DNA of 64,000 nt. It comes from Aquibium oceanicum (GTDB lineage: Bacteria; Pseudomonadota; Alphaproteobacteria; Rhizobiales; Rhizobiaceae). Location of the stretch: positions 2,502,501 through 2,566,500 of the forward strand of contig NZ_CP018171.1 of NCBI RefSeq assembly GCF_001889605.1, in the 5' to 3' direction. The notes under the pieces were generated by a model. It made no database searches. It had not been told where the DNA came from and was given only the letters and a program-made list of their open reading frames with translations. The position numbers and the translations under genes are program-made. Of the stretch, positions 10,023 to 17,820 are shown piece by piece (positions within the stretch are counted from its first letter, which is position 1; each line of letters begins with the position of its first letter).

Positions 10023-10352
10023 TCAGGTGGAGCGGTCGAAGCTCCCGTCGCCGCCCGGCAGCATCTGAGCCGCACGGCCGACCTGCGCGGGGTCGCTGCC
10101 GGTCGCCTCGCAGAAGGCCATCAGGCTCGGCTCGTGGGCGAGGAGGAAGTTGAGTACGCCGGCAAGGAAGCCGGGTTCGGCTGCCGCCCTGCGAATGTCG
10201 CTGGCCTCGATGCCGGACATGGCGAGGAAGCGCGGCATCAACACAGGGTCGGACGCTATGAAGGAGAGCGCGCTGACGGCCAGCGTCTCCGCGTCGGGAG
10301 TGGACTTCGTCGCTCCAGCGGTCCGGCTCGTCGGTCGCGTGATATCCTTCAT
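10023..10352 (-). CDS. DUF3572 family protein
   Basis: A 109-residue protein of the alphaproteobacterial DUF3572 family, function unknown. The ATG at 10352 (MKDITRPTSR) is preferred; an in-frame ATG at 10388 would add 12 residues of poor character. The conserved core is all-helical: AETLAVSALSFIASDPVLMPRF, split here as AETLAVSALSFIA and DPVLMPRF, then EPGFLAGVLNFLLAHEP and a C-terminal GSDP turn. There is no signal peptide or membrane segment. It is convergent with mfd and divergent from divK, its usual position in Rhizobiales by memory. Family call is moderately firm. Confidence 0.8.
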   Translation of the reverse strand: MKDITRPTSRTAGATKSTPDAETLAVSALSFIASDPVLMPRFLAMSGIEASDIRRAAAEPGFLAGVLNFLLAHEPSLMAFCEATGSDPAQVGRAAQMLPGGDGSFDRST

Positions 10353-10536
10353 GGGAAGGCCATAACCCGGTTCGGGAGACCGCTGCAACGGCGAAAGCCG
10401 TGTAGTGTCAGTGGCTTTCGGCTCGGGATTTGCGTTTCGTCAATCAAATCGCGCTAGCTTACCGCGAAAGCCGAATCATGTTCCGCCGTGACGAGCATTG
10501 GCGCGGACTGAAGAATCGTGCCGGGTGGGGCATCGT

Positions 10537-10908
10537 ATGGCCAAGAAGGTGATGATCGTCGAGGACAACGAGCTCAACATGAAGCTCTTCCGCGACCTTA
10601 TCGAAGCGAGCGGCTACGAGACCGTGCGCACGCGCAACGGGCTGGAGGCTCTCGACCTCGCACGCGCCCACCAACCGGACCTGATCCTGATGGACATCCA
10701 GTTGCCGGAGGTTTCAGGGCTGGAAGTCACCAAGTGGCTGAAGGAGGACGATGACCTCCACAAGATCCCCGTCATCGCCGTCACCGCCTTCGCCATGAAG
10801 GGCGACGAGGAACGGATTCGTCAGGGCGGGTGCGAGGCCTATATCTCCAAGCCGATCTCGGTCGGCAAGTTCATCGAGACGATCAAGTCCTATCTGGGCG
10901 ACGCCTGA
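10537..10908 (+). CDS. divK: Single-domain response regulator DivK
   Basis: A 123-residue stand-alone receiver domain. DivK is phosphorylated and dephosphorylated by the DivJ/PleC histidine kinases and controls CtrA activity and cell polarity in alphaproteobacteria. The ATG at 10537 gives [18 protein letters not shown], the canonical DivK start. The acidic pocket (E9-D10), phospho-acceptor Asp53 ([13 protein letters not shown]), the switch Thr (VIAVTAFA) and Lys (YISKPIS) are all present. pleD starts 40 bp downstream in the same direction, the conserved divK-pleD pair. Confidence 0.95.
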   Translation: MAKKVMIVEDNELNMKLFRDLIEASGYETVRTRNGLEALDLARAHQPDLILMDIQLPEVSGLEVTKWLKEDDDLHKIPVIAVTAFAMKGDEERIRQGGCEAYISKPISVGKFIETIKSYLGDA

Positions 10909-10948
10909 TGTCCGGGCGCTCGAATTCCCGCTCCGCCGGAAAGACCGC

Positions 10949-12319
10949 ATGACAGCGCGCATTCTCGTCGTCGACGACGTCCCCGCCAATCTGAGGCTGC
11001 TCGAAGCCCGGCTCTTGGCCGAATATTTCGAGGTGCTGACCGCCGCGAACGGGAGGGACGCGCTGGAAATCTGCGAGAATGGCAAGGTGGACGTCGTCCT
11101 CCTCGACATCATGATGCCGGAGATGGACGGCTTCGAGGTCTGCCGCCGCCTCAAGGAGGACCCTGCCACCGCGCACATCCCCGTCGTCATGGTGACGGCG
11201 CTCGACCAGGTGTCGGACCGCATCCGCGGCCTGGAGGTGGGCGCCGACGATTTTCTGACCAAGCCGGTGAACGACCTGCAACTGATGACGCGGGTGAAGA
11301 GCCTGGTGCGGCTGAAGATGCTGTCGGACGAACTGAGGCTGCGCGCTTCAACCACGCGCAACATCGGCATCGAGGAATTGCTCGCCGCACGCACGAGCGT
11401 CAACGAGGGCCCGCCCCGCGTGCTCCTGATCGACGAGAAGTCGTCGTCCTCTTCGGCCATCCGCAAGAAGCTGTCGGCCACGGCGGACGTCGACCTCGCC
11501 GACGATCCGCAGGTCGGGCTCTTCCAGGCGGCGGAAAATCCCTACGACTGCGTCGTCATCTCGACCGGCTTCGCCGAATTCGACCCGTTGCGCCTGTGCT
11601 CGCAGCTGCGCTCGCTCGACCGCACGCGATTCCTGCCGATCATCCTGATCGCCGAGATGGGCGAGGACGAGCGGATCGTGCGGGCGCTGGAACTGGGCGT
11701 CAACGACTACATCGTACGGCCCGTCGACGAGCAGGAACTCGTCGCGCGGCTAAGGACGCAGGTCAAGCGCAAGCGCTACAACGACCATTTGCGGGCATCG
11801 GTAACCCAGACCATCGAGATGGCCGTCACCGACGGGCTGACCGGGCTGCACAACCGCCGCTATCTCGACAGCCATCTCCAGACCTTGTTCGACCGGGCCA
11901 TGTCGCGGCGCAGGCCGCTGTCGGTTATGATTACCGACCTCGACCGCTTCAAGGCGATCAACGACACCTTCGGCCACGACGGCGGCGATGCGGTGTTGCG
12001 CGAATTCGCCCGCAGGCTGCGCAAGAACGTGCGCGGCATCGACCTCGCCTGTCGCTTCGGCGGCGAGGAGTTCGTCGTTGTCATGCCGGACACGGACGGC
12101 GCGATCGCCGAGAAGGTGGCCGAACGCGTTCGCTCGGAGATCGAACGTGCGGTGTTCGAGGTCGGGGCGGCCGAGGGCGTGCCCGTGACCGTCAGCGTCG
12201 GGGTCGCGACCCTGAACCGCGCCGGCGACAGCGTGGAGAAACTGATGAAGAGGGCAGACGCTGCGCTCTACGACGCCAAGAACGGGGGCCGCAATCGGGT
12301 CGTGGCAAGGGCCGCCTGA
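10949..12319 (+). CDS. pleD: Diguanylate cyclase response regulator PleD
   Basis: A 456-residue REC-REC-GGDEF protein that makes cyclic di-GMP at the differentiating cell pole. The first receiver has Asp9-Asp10 and phospho-acceptor Asp53 (VVLLDIMMPEMDG). The second, adaptor receiver (about residues 153-270) lacks an equivalent MDG acceptor context, as in other PleD proteins. The GGDEF domain carries GGEEF at residues 371-375 and an intact allosteric I-site RxxD (RGID, 362-365) exactly five residues upstream, so product inhibition is expected. It is paired with divK upstream; a weak hairpin follows the stop. Confidence 0.95.
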   Translation: MTARILVVDDVPANLRLLEARLLAEYFEVLTAANGRDALEICENGKVDVVLLDIMMPEMDGFEVCRRLKEDPATAHIPVVMVTALDQVSDRIRGLEVGADDFLTKPVNDLQLMTRVKSLVRLKMLSDELRLRASTTRNIGIEELLAARTSVNEGPPRVLLIDEKSSSSSAIRKKLSATADVDLADDPQVGLFQAAENPYDCVVISTGFAEFDPLRLCSQLRSLDRTRFLPIILIAEMGEDERIVRALELGVNDYIVRPVDEQELVARLRTQVKRKRYNDHLRASVTQTIEMAVTDGLTGLHNRRYLDSHLQTLFDRAMSRRRPLSVMITDLDRFKAINDTFGHDGGDAVLREFARRLRKNVRGIDLACRFGGEEFVVVMPDTDGAIAEKVAERVRSEIERAVFEVGAAEGVPVTVSVGVATLNRAGDSVEKLMKRADAALYDAKNGGRNRVVARAA

Positions 12320-12335
12320 GGCTTTATTGGACGAC

Positions 12336-12354
12336 ATGTGCCGTTACGGCACAT
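12336..12354 (+). terminator. Weak hairpin after pleD
   Basis: A perfect 8-bp stem (ATGTGCCG / CGGCACAT) with a TTA loop starts 17 bp after the pleD stop and is followed by TTGTTT, a poor T-tract. It may act as a terminator or processing site for the divK-pleD transcript. Confidence 0.45.
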
Positions 12355-12539
12355 TTGTTTACGTTAACGTGAGCCAACCGGCCTACATGATTAATAATCG
12401 GTTGATTTCCGCGAAATCTTGCGCGAGTGTCTGCGCGGGATGATCGAACGAGCCCATCGGCCGGCTTGCCGGTTGTAGAGACGTGTTCGAATACCCCATG
12501 ATGCTCAGGTCCGCCGCATCTCCTGGGTTCCGTGGGGTT

Positions 12540-12608
12540 GGCCGGTCGGCGCTGACACTCAGTGGCCTCCTCGTACCGCTGTCAGATTGCCGACCGGCCC
12601 CCTTTTCC
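12540..12608 (+). ncRNA. Candidate structured RNA ending in a terminator hairpin
   Basis: The 450-bp gap between pleD and rpmG has no convincing gene but contains a strong hairpin. An 11-bp perfect stem (12540-12550 with 12589-12599) is extended by a second 6-bp stem (CTGACA 12552-12557 with TGTCAG 12580-12585) around a 22-nt loop. CCCCTTTTCCTT follows directly on the plus strand only. It is too far (over 200 nt) from the pleD stop to be its obvious terminator, so it may be the 3' end of an independent small RNA starting around 12380-12450. It was not matched to a known RNA family. The annotated span is the hairpin, not the full transcript. Confidence 0.35.
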
Positions 12609-12714
12609 TTCAATTAGAGCGTGAAGCCGCAGCCGTAGTGCCTTGATTGCGCTCGCACGCCGCTATTGCAGCGACGCAATCCATTGCTGCCTTGGCGAAA
12701 GTGTTGGCGAAACG

Positions 12715-12740
12715 AAAAACGCCGCCCGAAGGCGGCGTTT
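12715..12740 (-). terminator. Intrinsic terminator of rpmG
   Basis: The inverted repeat AAACGCCGCC / GGCGGCGTTT with a 4-nt loop ends in a T-run when read on the minus strand. It lies 30 bp downstream of the rpmG stop, a canonical Rho-independent terminator. The symmetric arms may also stop plus-strand transcription from pleD. Confidence 0.8.
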
Positions 12741-12769
12741 GAATCGACGGCGGGGAAACCCCGGCCGGA

Positions 12770-12937
12770 CTACTTGATCTTGGTTTCCTTGAACTCGACG
12801 TGCTTCTTGGCGATCGGGTCGTACTTGCGGAACGACAGCTTGTCGGTCTTGGTGCGGCTGTTCTTGCTCGTCACGTAGAAGAAGCCGGTGTCGGCGGTCG
12901 AGAGGAGCTTGATCTTGATGTTCGCGGCTTTGGCCAT
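12770..12937 (-). CDS. rpmG: 50S ribosomal protein L33
   Basis: A 55-residue ribosomal protein L33. The ATG at 12937 gives [19 protein letters not shown] and the protein ends [12 protein letters not shown], typical of L33. The four zinc-ligand cysteines of the C+ form are absent, so this is the zinc-independent type. It is flanked by its own promoter (13028-13056) and terminator (12715-12740), so it is a single-gene unit with a leader of about 80 nt. It lies downstream of, but apart from, the topA-to-MFS block. Confidence 0.96.
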   Translation of the reverse strand: MAKAANIKIKLLSTADTGFFYVTSKNSRTKTDKLSFRKYDPIAKKHVEFKETKIK

Positions 12938-13027
12938 GGCAGGTATCCGTCCGTCCAGAGTGTTGGGGTTTCCGATCTCGCGCCACAAGGCGCGCGACGG
13001 CTCGACCGTCCGCGGAAAGTTGGCGGA

Positions 13028-13056
13028 GACATAAACGAGCGCGGACGAAAGTCAAG
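13028..13056 (-). promoter_or_regulatory. Sigma70-type promoter of rpmG
   Basis: On the minus strand CTTGAC (13056-13051) and TATGTC (13033-13028) are separated by 17 bp. This matches the CTTGAC-N17-CTATAT type of promoter known for rhizobial housekeeping genes. The predicted start near 13021 gives an rpmG leader of about 84 nt. Confidence 0.6.
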
Positions 13057-13093
13057 GGCGGCCTCGTCTCAAGCGACTTTCGATCTGCTCGTC

Positions 13094-14272
13094 CTACCGG
13101 CCGATCATCCTCGAGAGCGCCAGCACGAGATAGGCGGCGAAGAACAGGGCGAGCGACCAGGCGAAACCGTGCGGGCCGAAGATGTCCATGCCGGATCCGA
13201 TCACCTGCGGGCCGGCGATCATGCCGACGCCGTAGCAGAAGACGAAGGCGGCGTTGGCCGAGGCGAGGTCGCGACCGCTGAGCCGCGAGCCGAGATGGGC
13301 GAGACCGATCGTATAGAGCCCGGCGACGACACCGCCCCACACGAAGAGCACGGCCGCCATGAGGTACCAGTTGTCGGCCACCATCGGGAGGACGACCATC
13401 CCCGCGAGCCCGATCAGTGCGCAGGCGGCGAGGATCGTGCGCCGGTCGCGCACCCGGTCGCTGATCATGCCGAGCGGCACCTGCAGGAGCACGTTGCCGA
13501 GCCCGATCGCGGTCAGGAGCAGGGCGGAATCCGCTTCGCTGTAGCCGATCCGGCTGCCGTAGACGGGAAAGAGCGCGAAGCCGCCGGTCTCGACGGCTCC
13601 GAAGACCAGCACGGCGGCGGTCGCGGTCGGGACGAGGAAGACGTAACGCCCGAAGCTAGCGCTCGATCCGTGGCCGGAAATATCGGGGCTCTCGCGCCAA
13701 GCGATCATCACCGGCAGCGCGGCGAGCGCGATGATGATGACGCCGACGCCGAACGGAGCGAAGCCCTCACTGCCGATCTGCGCGAAGAGCCACGGGCCGA
13801 AGGCGAAGCCGAGCGACAGGACAGTGGCATAGATGCCGAGCACCAGCCCGCGCTTTTGCGGCGGGGCGGAGGCACTGATCCAGAACTCCGACAGGATGAA
13901 GAGAACCGTCATCGCCGCGTGCATGACGGCGCGCAGCGGCAGCCACATCCAGTAGTGGTCGGCGAAATAGAAGCCGGCAAAGGAGAGCGCACCGGCGGCG
14001 ATCGCGAAGACCATGGTGCGGATGACGCCGAACCGCACCGCCACTGGAATGGCGAACGGCGCCATGGCGATGGACGCGATGCCGGCGACGGCCGTGTTGA
14101 AGCCTATCGCGGTCGCCGAATGGCCACGCGATTCCAGAAGGATGCTGAGAAGCGGTATGCCGAGCCCGATGGCGACGCCGACGGCGGTGATGGAAGCAAT
14201 GGCGGCGGCAAGCGACAGCCAGCGCACCCGGTCCGGCGCCGCACCCTCGTGTGATGGAACAACGCGCGCCAT
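13094..14272 (-). CDS. MFS transporter
   Basis: A 392-residue inner-membrane protein with about twelve hydrophobic segments and the major facilitator layout. An MFS-type loop (SDRVRDRR, after the seventh/eighth helix) follows LGNVLLQVPLGM. The C-terminus is hydrophobic to SRMIGR. The substrate cannot be inferred from sequence. It starts 12 bp after the stop of the upstream Nudix gene, so it is the last gene of the topA-rnr-DUF983-Nudix-MFS block. Confidence 0.85.
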   Translation of the reverse strand: MARVVPSHEGAAPDRVRWLSLAAAIASITAVGVAIGLGIPLLSILLESRGHSATAIGFNTAVAGIASIAMAPFAIPVAVRFGVIRTMVFAIAAGALSFAGFYFADHYWMWLPLRAVMHAAMTVLFILSEFWISASAPPQKRGLVLGIYATVLSLGFAFGPWLFAQIGSEGFAPFGVGVIIIALAALPVMIAWRESPDISGHGSSASFGRYVFLVPTATAAVLVFGAVETGGFALFPVYGSRIGYSEADSALLLTAIGLGNVLLQVPLGMISDRVRDRRTILAACALIGLAGMVVLPMVADNWYLMAAVLFVWGGVVAGLYTIGLAHLGSRLSGRDLASANAAFVFCYGVGMIAGPQVIGSGMDIFGPHGFAWSLALFFAAYLVLALSRMIGR

Positions 14273-14284
14273 GATGTGCTGGGG

Positions 14285-15052
14285 TCAGATCGTATCGCGC
14301 ACGAAGCGGTTGCGCAGCATGCGGTAGAACGGGGCAGGGGCGCCGGGCCGCAATTCGGGATCCGTCGCCAGCCGCGCCTGGAGTTCCTCCAGCACAGTGC
14401 GGGTAATCGCGGGAATCTCCAGCGTCTTGGCTTCCTCGACCGGCAGCCAGCACAGTTCCTCGAGTTCGTTGGTGGGGCCGCCGTCGGGCAGGGCGACGGC
14501 GACGTCGTCGCGCCAGGCGGCGATGAAGCGCGTGTCGAAGCGGCGCACGCGTCCGGGCGGCGTGATGGCGCGGGCGACGAAGCGCAGGCGTTCGAGCGAG
14601 GGACTGACCCCATGCTCCACGAAGCCCTGCCATCCGGGGCGGGTCGAGGCAAAGGCACCTCGCTCGCCGATCAGCAACCCGGCCTCCTCGTAGGTCTCGC
14701 GGATGGCCGAAAGCGCGATCGCCCGGGCCCGGGCGCGGGAGGCGCGGGCGTGGTGGCCGGCAATCCGCATCTCCTCTTCCGGCGGCAGCGTCGTGACGGT
14801 CGCCACGCGGCTGTCATGGGGATCGGTACGGCCGCCGGGGAAGACGAATCGCCCCGGCATGAAGGCATGCTTGTGATGGCGGCGGCCGAGCAGGACCTTC
14901 ACGTCGCTTCCGGACCGGTCGAGCAGGATCAGCGTGGCCGCGTCGCGGGGCCGCATCGGCTTGCCGCCGAGGGCGAAATCCTTCGATTCGGCCTTGTCCA
15001 GTTCGGTGCGGGTCATGCCCTCCGCAACGGACTTCTTCTCCCCCACGGCCAT
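14285..15052 (-). CDS. Nudix hydrolase
   Basis: A 255-residue Nudix hydrolase of unknown substrate, probably acting on a nucleoside-diphosphate derivative. The start at 15052 (MAVGEKKSVAEGMTRTEL) follows the DUF983 stop by 5 bp; longer in-frame extensions overlap that gene and look non-coding. The Nudix box is stretched: FPGGRTDP, an insertion containing PPEEEMRIAGHHARA, then ALSAIRETYEEAGLLIGE supplies the RExxEExG metal-binding helix. The early motif LGRRHHKHAFMPG and the C-terminal MLRNRFVRDT resemble the alphaproteobacterial subfamily near topA/rnr. Confidence 0.85.
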   Translation of the reverse strand: MAVGEKKSVAEGMTRTELDKAESKDFALGGKPMRPRDAATLILLDRSGSDVKVLLGRRHHKHAFMPGRFVFPGGRTDPHDSRVATVTTLPPEEEMRIAGHHARASRARARAIALSAIRETYEEAGLLIGERGAFASTRPGWQGFVEHGVSPSLERLRFVARAITPPGRVRRFDTRFIAAWRDDVAVALPDGGPTNELEELCWLPVEEAKTLEIPAITRTVLEELQARLATDPELRPGAPAPFYRMLRNRFVRDTI

Positions 15053-15057
15053 CTCCC

Positions 15058-15492
15058 TCAGCCTTCGGGATGCGTTTCGAGTTCGTCCGGATGGCCGCCG
15101 AAACCGTGCATGTGGAAGGCCCATTGCAGGCCAACGACCGCGCCCTTGACCGGCTGCAGGAGGGCAATCGCCGAGACAATGGTCACCGGGACCCAGATCG
15201 CCAGATGCTGCCACATGGAGAGCTGCGTGACCGCCTCGGCGCCCATAAAGGCGCCGACCACGACGTGGCCGACGATGAAGATCACCAGATAGGCCGGAAG
15301 GTCGTCCGCCCGATGGTGGTGGAAGGCCTCGCCGCAGACTTCGCAGCTGTCATTGGTCCGGGCGAATGAGGCGAAGAGCTTGCCTTCACCGCAGTTCGGG
15401 CAGCGTCCGAGGAAGCCGCGCTTCATCGCCTGCCAAGCGCTGCGGCCGGGCTGGCCCGCCGTTTTTTGTGCGCCGAATGCCTGTCGTTCCAT
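15058..15492 (-). CDS. DUF983 zinc-ribbon membrane protein
   Basis: A 144-residue protein with an N-terminal zinc ribbon (CPNCGEG and CEVCGEAF, two CxxC pairs) and two hydrophobic segments (LPAYLVIFIVGHVVVGAFM and WVPVTIVSAIALLQPVKGA), typical of DUF983. Function unknown. The start ATG at 15492 overlaps the rnr stop by one base (TGATG) and has an AGGAG six bases upstream. An ATG one codon earlier is possible but too close to that site. Translational coupling to rnr is likely. Confidence 0.85.
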   Translation of the reverse strand: MERQAFGAQKTAGQPGRSAWQAMKRGFLGRCPNCGEGKLFASFARTNDSCEVCGEAFHHHRADDLPAYLVIFIVGHVVVGAFMGAEAVTQLSMWQHLAIWVPVTIVSAIALLQPVKGAVVGLQWAFHMHGFGGHPDELETHPEG

Positions 15493-17816
15493 CATTTTCT
15501 CCTCTGGCGGACGCCTGCCCGCCGCGGTGCCTTCGACGAAAGCCGCCGGTCCCGCCGCTTCGCCTTGTGGAAGGAACGGGTGGCCGGCGGCAAGGGCCGT
15601 GGCTCGCTCAACATCTCGAACCGCATCGAACCCGCCAGCGGAGCGATCTCCACCAGCCGGACCTCTACCGCGTCGCCGAGCCGGTAACCTTTTCCGCCCC
15701 TCTCGCCGACCAGCGAATGCGCCGATTCGTCGTAGATATAGTAATCATTGCCGAGCGATGACACCGGTATGAAGCCGTCCGCGCCGAACTGCGGCAATCT
15801 GACGAAGAGCCCCGCCTTGGTGACGCCTCCGACGCGGGCCTCGAACTGCTCGCCCTTGCGCGAGGCGAGGTGGTCGGCGATCAACCGGTCGACGGTGTCG
15901 CGCTCCGCCGCCATGGCGCGCCGCTCCGATGCGGAGATGAGTGCCGAGGTGTCTTCCAGCCGCGCTTCCTCGCCCGGCGTCAGCCCGTCCTTGCCCAGCC
16001 CGAGCGCTGCAATCAGGGCACGGTGAACGACGAGGTCGGCATAACGGCGAATCGGCGATGTGAAGTGAGCGTAACGCCGCAGGTTGAGCCCGAAGTGGCC
16101 GATGTTCCCGGGCGAGTACTCCGCCTGGCTCTGCGAGCGCAGGACAACCTCGTTGATCAGCAACTCGTTTTCCTCGCCCTTTACCTTTTCGAGCAGAGCG
16201 TTGAACTGGGAGGGGCGCAGCTGCGGCCCACGCGCGAGCGACAGGTCGACGGTCTGGAGGAATTCGCGTAGCGATTCCTGCTTGGAAAGCGATGGCGCGT
16301 CGTGGATGCGGTAGATCAGCGGCTGCTTCTTCGCCTCCAGCGTCTCGGCGGCAGCCACGTTTGCCTGGATCATGAACTCTTCGATCAATCGGTGCGCGTC
16401 GAGGCGCTCCGGCACGACGACGCGGTCGACCGTTCCGTCCGGCTTCAGCTGGAGTTTGCGCTCGGGGAGGTCGAGTTCGAGGGGACCGCGATGCTGACGA
16501 CCGCGCGACAGCACGGCATAGGCCTCCCAGAGCGGCCGCAGCGTGCCTTCGAGGATCGGCCCAGTCTTGTCATCCGCCGCGCCATCGATCGCAGCCTGCG
16601 CCTGCGGATAGGAGAGCCGGGCGGCGGATTTCATCATCACGCGATGAAAGGAGTGCCGCAGCTTGCGTCCGTCGGCGGCGAAGGTCATGCGCACGGCAAG
16701 GGCGGGGCGGTCCTGACCCTCACGGAGCGAGCAAAGATCGTTGGAGATGTGCTCGGGAAGCATCGGCACGACGCGATCTGGAAAATAGACCGAATTGCCG
16801 CGCTTCAGCGCCTCGCGGTCGAGCGCGGAGCCAGGCCGCACGTATGCCGCAACGTCGGCGATGGCGACGGTCACAATGACACCGCCGGGGTTCTTCTCGT
16901 CCTCGTCGGGAACGGCGTGGACGGCGTCGTCGTGGTCCTTTGCGTCGGCCGGATCGATCGTGACGAGCGGGACGGCGCGCCAATCCTCCCGGCCCTCCAT
17001 TGAGGCGGGAGTAGCCTGTTCGGCCTCCTCGATCACATCGCGCGGGAAGACGTGCGGGATATCGTGGGCGTGGATGGCGATCATGGAGACCGCCTTCTCG
17101 CTCGACAGCGAACCGATGATCGACGTCACCTTGCCGCGCGGCAGGCCGTAGCGCGTCGGTCGCATGGGCTCGAGTTCGACGAGGTCGCCCGGCTGGGCGT
17201 CGTTCAGGAACTCGCCTTCGACCAGCATCTCCGGCTGGCGGCGCTCCACCGGTTCGGCGCGATGGCTGCCGTCGGGAAGGCGCCGGATGACGCCGAGTGC
17301 TGTCTCGCGGCGCTTGTCGAAGACCTTGATGATCTGCCCGGTGTAGTCCGGTCCCTGCGCTTCGTCCGCGGGAAAGATGCGGGCCAGCACGCGGTCCCCG
17401 ACGCCCGGAGTAGGCCCTTTCCCGGGCATGGTCGGACGGATCGCGACGATCTCGCTCTCGAAACCCTCGCGCTCCTCCGACGGGCGCGCGAGCAGCCCGC
17501 CGTCCTCGTCGCGGCCGAAGACGTCGAGCACCGTGACGTGGGGCAGGGCGCCCGGCTTGTGCAGCTTCCTGGAACGCTTTTCCAGCACGCCCTCGGCCTG
17601 GAGGTCGCGCAGGACGGCTTTCAGCCAGATGCGGTCGTCGCCGCGCAACGAGAATGCCTTGGCGATATCGCGTTTCGAGGCGCGGTCCGGGTTCTCGGCG
17701 ACGAATTTGAGGATGTCCTCGCGCGACGGCCGGTAGTCTGGCTTGTCGCCTCCCGCGCCATCCGCCGAGGCGCCGGGAGCGCGCTTCGACCTGCTGCCTG
17801 GGATGCGTCTGGCCAA
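15492..17816 (-). CDS. rnr: Ribonuclease R
   Basis: A 774-residue 3'-5' exoribonuclease that degrades structured RNA. An N-terminal winged-helix/cold-shock region is followed by the RNB catalytic domain (about residues 265-600). Its Mg2+-binding aspartates lie in VTIDPADAKDHDDAVHA (near 285-300) and HFTSPIRRYADLVVHR is the conserved RNB end motif. An S1 domain (about 645-730, with GVTKAGLFVRLPQFGADGF) and a basic tail follow. The start at 17816 is 4 bp after the topA stop, so topA and rnr are probably one operon. Confidence 0.95.
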   Translation of the reverse strand: MARRIPGSRSKRAPGASADGAGGDKPDYRPSREDILKFVAENPDRASKRDIAKAFSLRGDDRIWLKAVLRDLQAEGVLEKRSRKLHKPGALPHVTVLDVFGRDEDGGLLARPSEEREGFESEIVAIRPTMPGKGPTPGVGDRVLARIFPADEAQGPDYTGQIIKVFDKRRETALGVIRRLPDGSHRAEPVERRQPEMLVEGEFLNDAQPGDLVELEPMRPTRYGLPRGKVTSIIGSLSSEKAVSMIAIHAHDIPHVFPRDVIEEAEQATPASMEGREDWRAVPLVTIDPADAKDHDDAVHAVPDEDEKNPGGVIVTVAIADVAAYVRPGSALDREALKRGNSVYFPDRVVPMLPEHISNDLCSLREGQDRPALAVRMTFAADGRKLRHSFHRVMMKSAARLSYPQAQAAIDGAADDKTGPILEGTLRPLWEAYAVLSRGRQHRGPLELDLPERKLQLKPDGTVDRVVVPERLDAHRLIEEFMIQANVAAAETLEAKKQPLIYRIHDAPSLSKQESLREFLQTVDLSLARGPQLRPSQFNALLEKVKGEENELLINEVVLRSQSQAEYSPGNIGHFGLNLRRYAHFTSPIRRYADLVVHRALIAALGLGKDGLTPGEEARLEDTSALISASERRAMAAERDTVDRLIADHLASRKGEQFEARVGGVTKAGLFVRLPQFGADGFIPVSSLGNDYYIYDESAHSLVGERGGKGYRLGDAVEVRLVEIAPLAGSMRFEMLSEPRPLPPATRSFHKAKRRDRRLSSKAPRRAGVRQRRK

Positions 17817-17820
17817 TCCG

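Noticed and set aside
12361-12370. Palindrome ACGTTAACGT as a CtrA or other regulator site
   Set aside because: The CtrA pattern TTAA-N7-TTAA is not met and a single 10-bp palindrome downstream of pleD is weak evidence.
12383-12613. 76-codon minus-strand frame between pleD and rpmG
   Set aside because: Composition is not protein-like, no ribosome binding site, and the interval is better explained by RNA hairpins.
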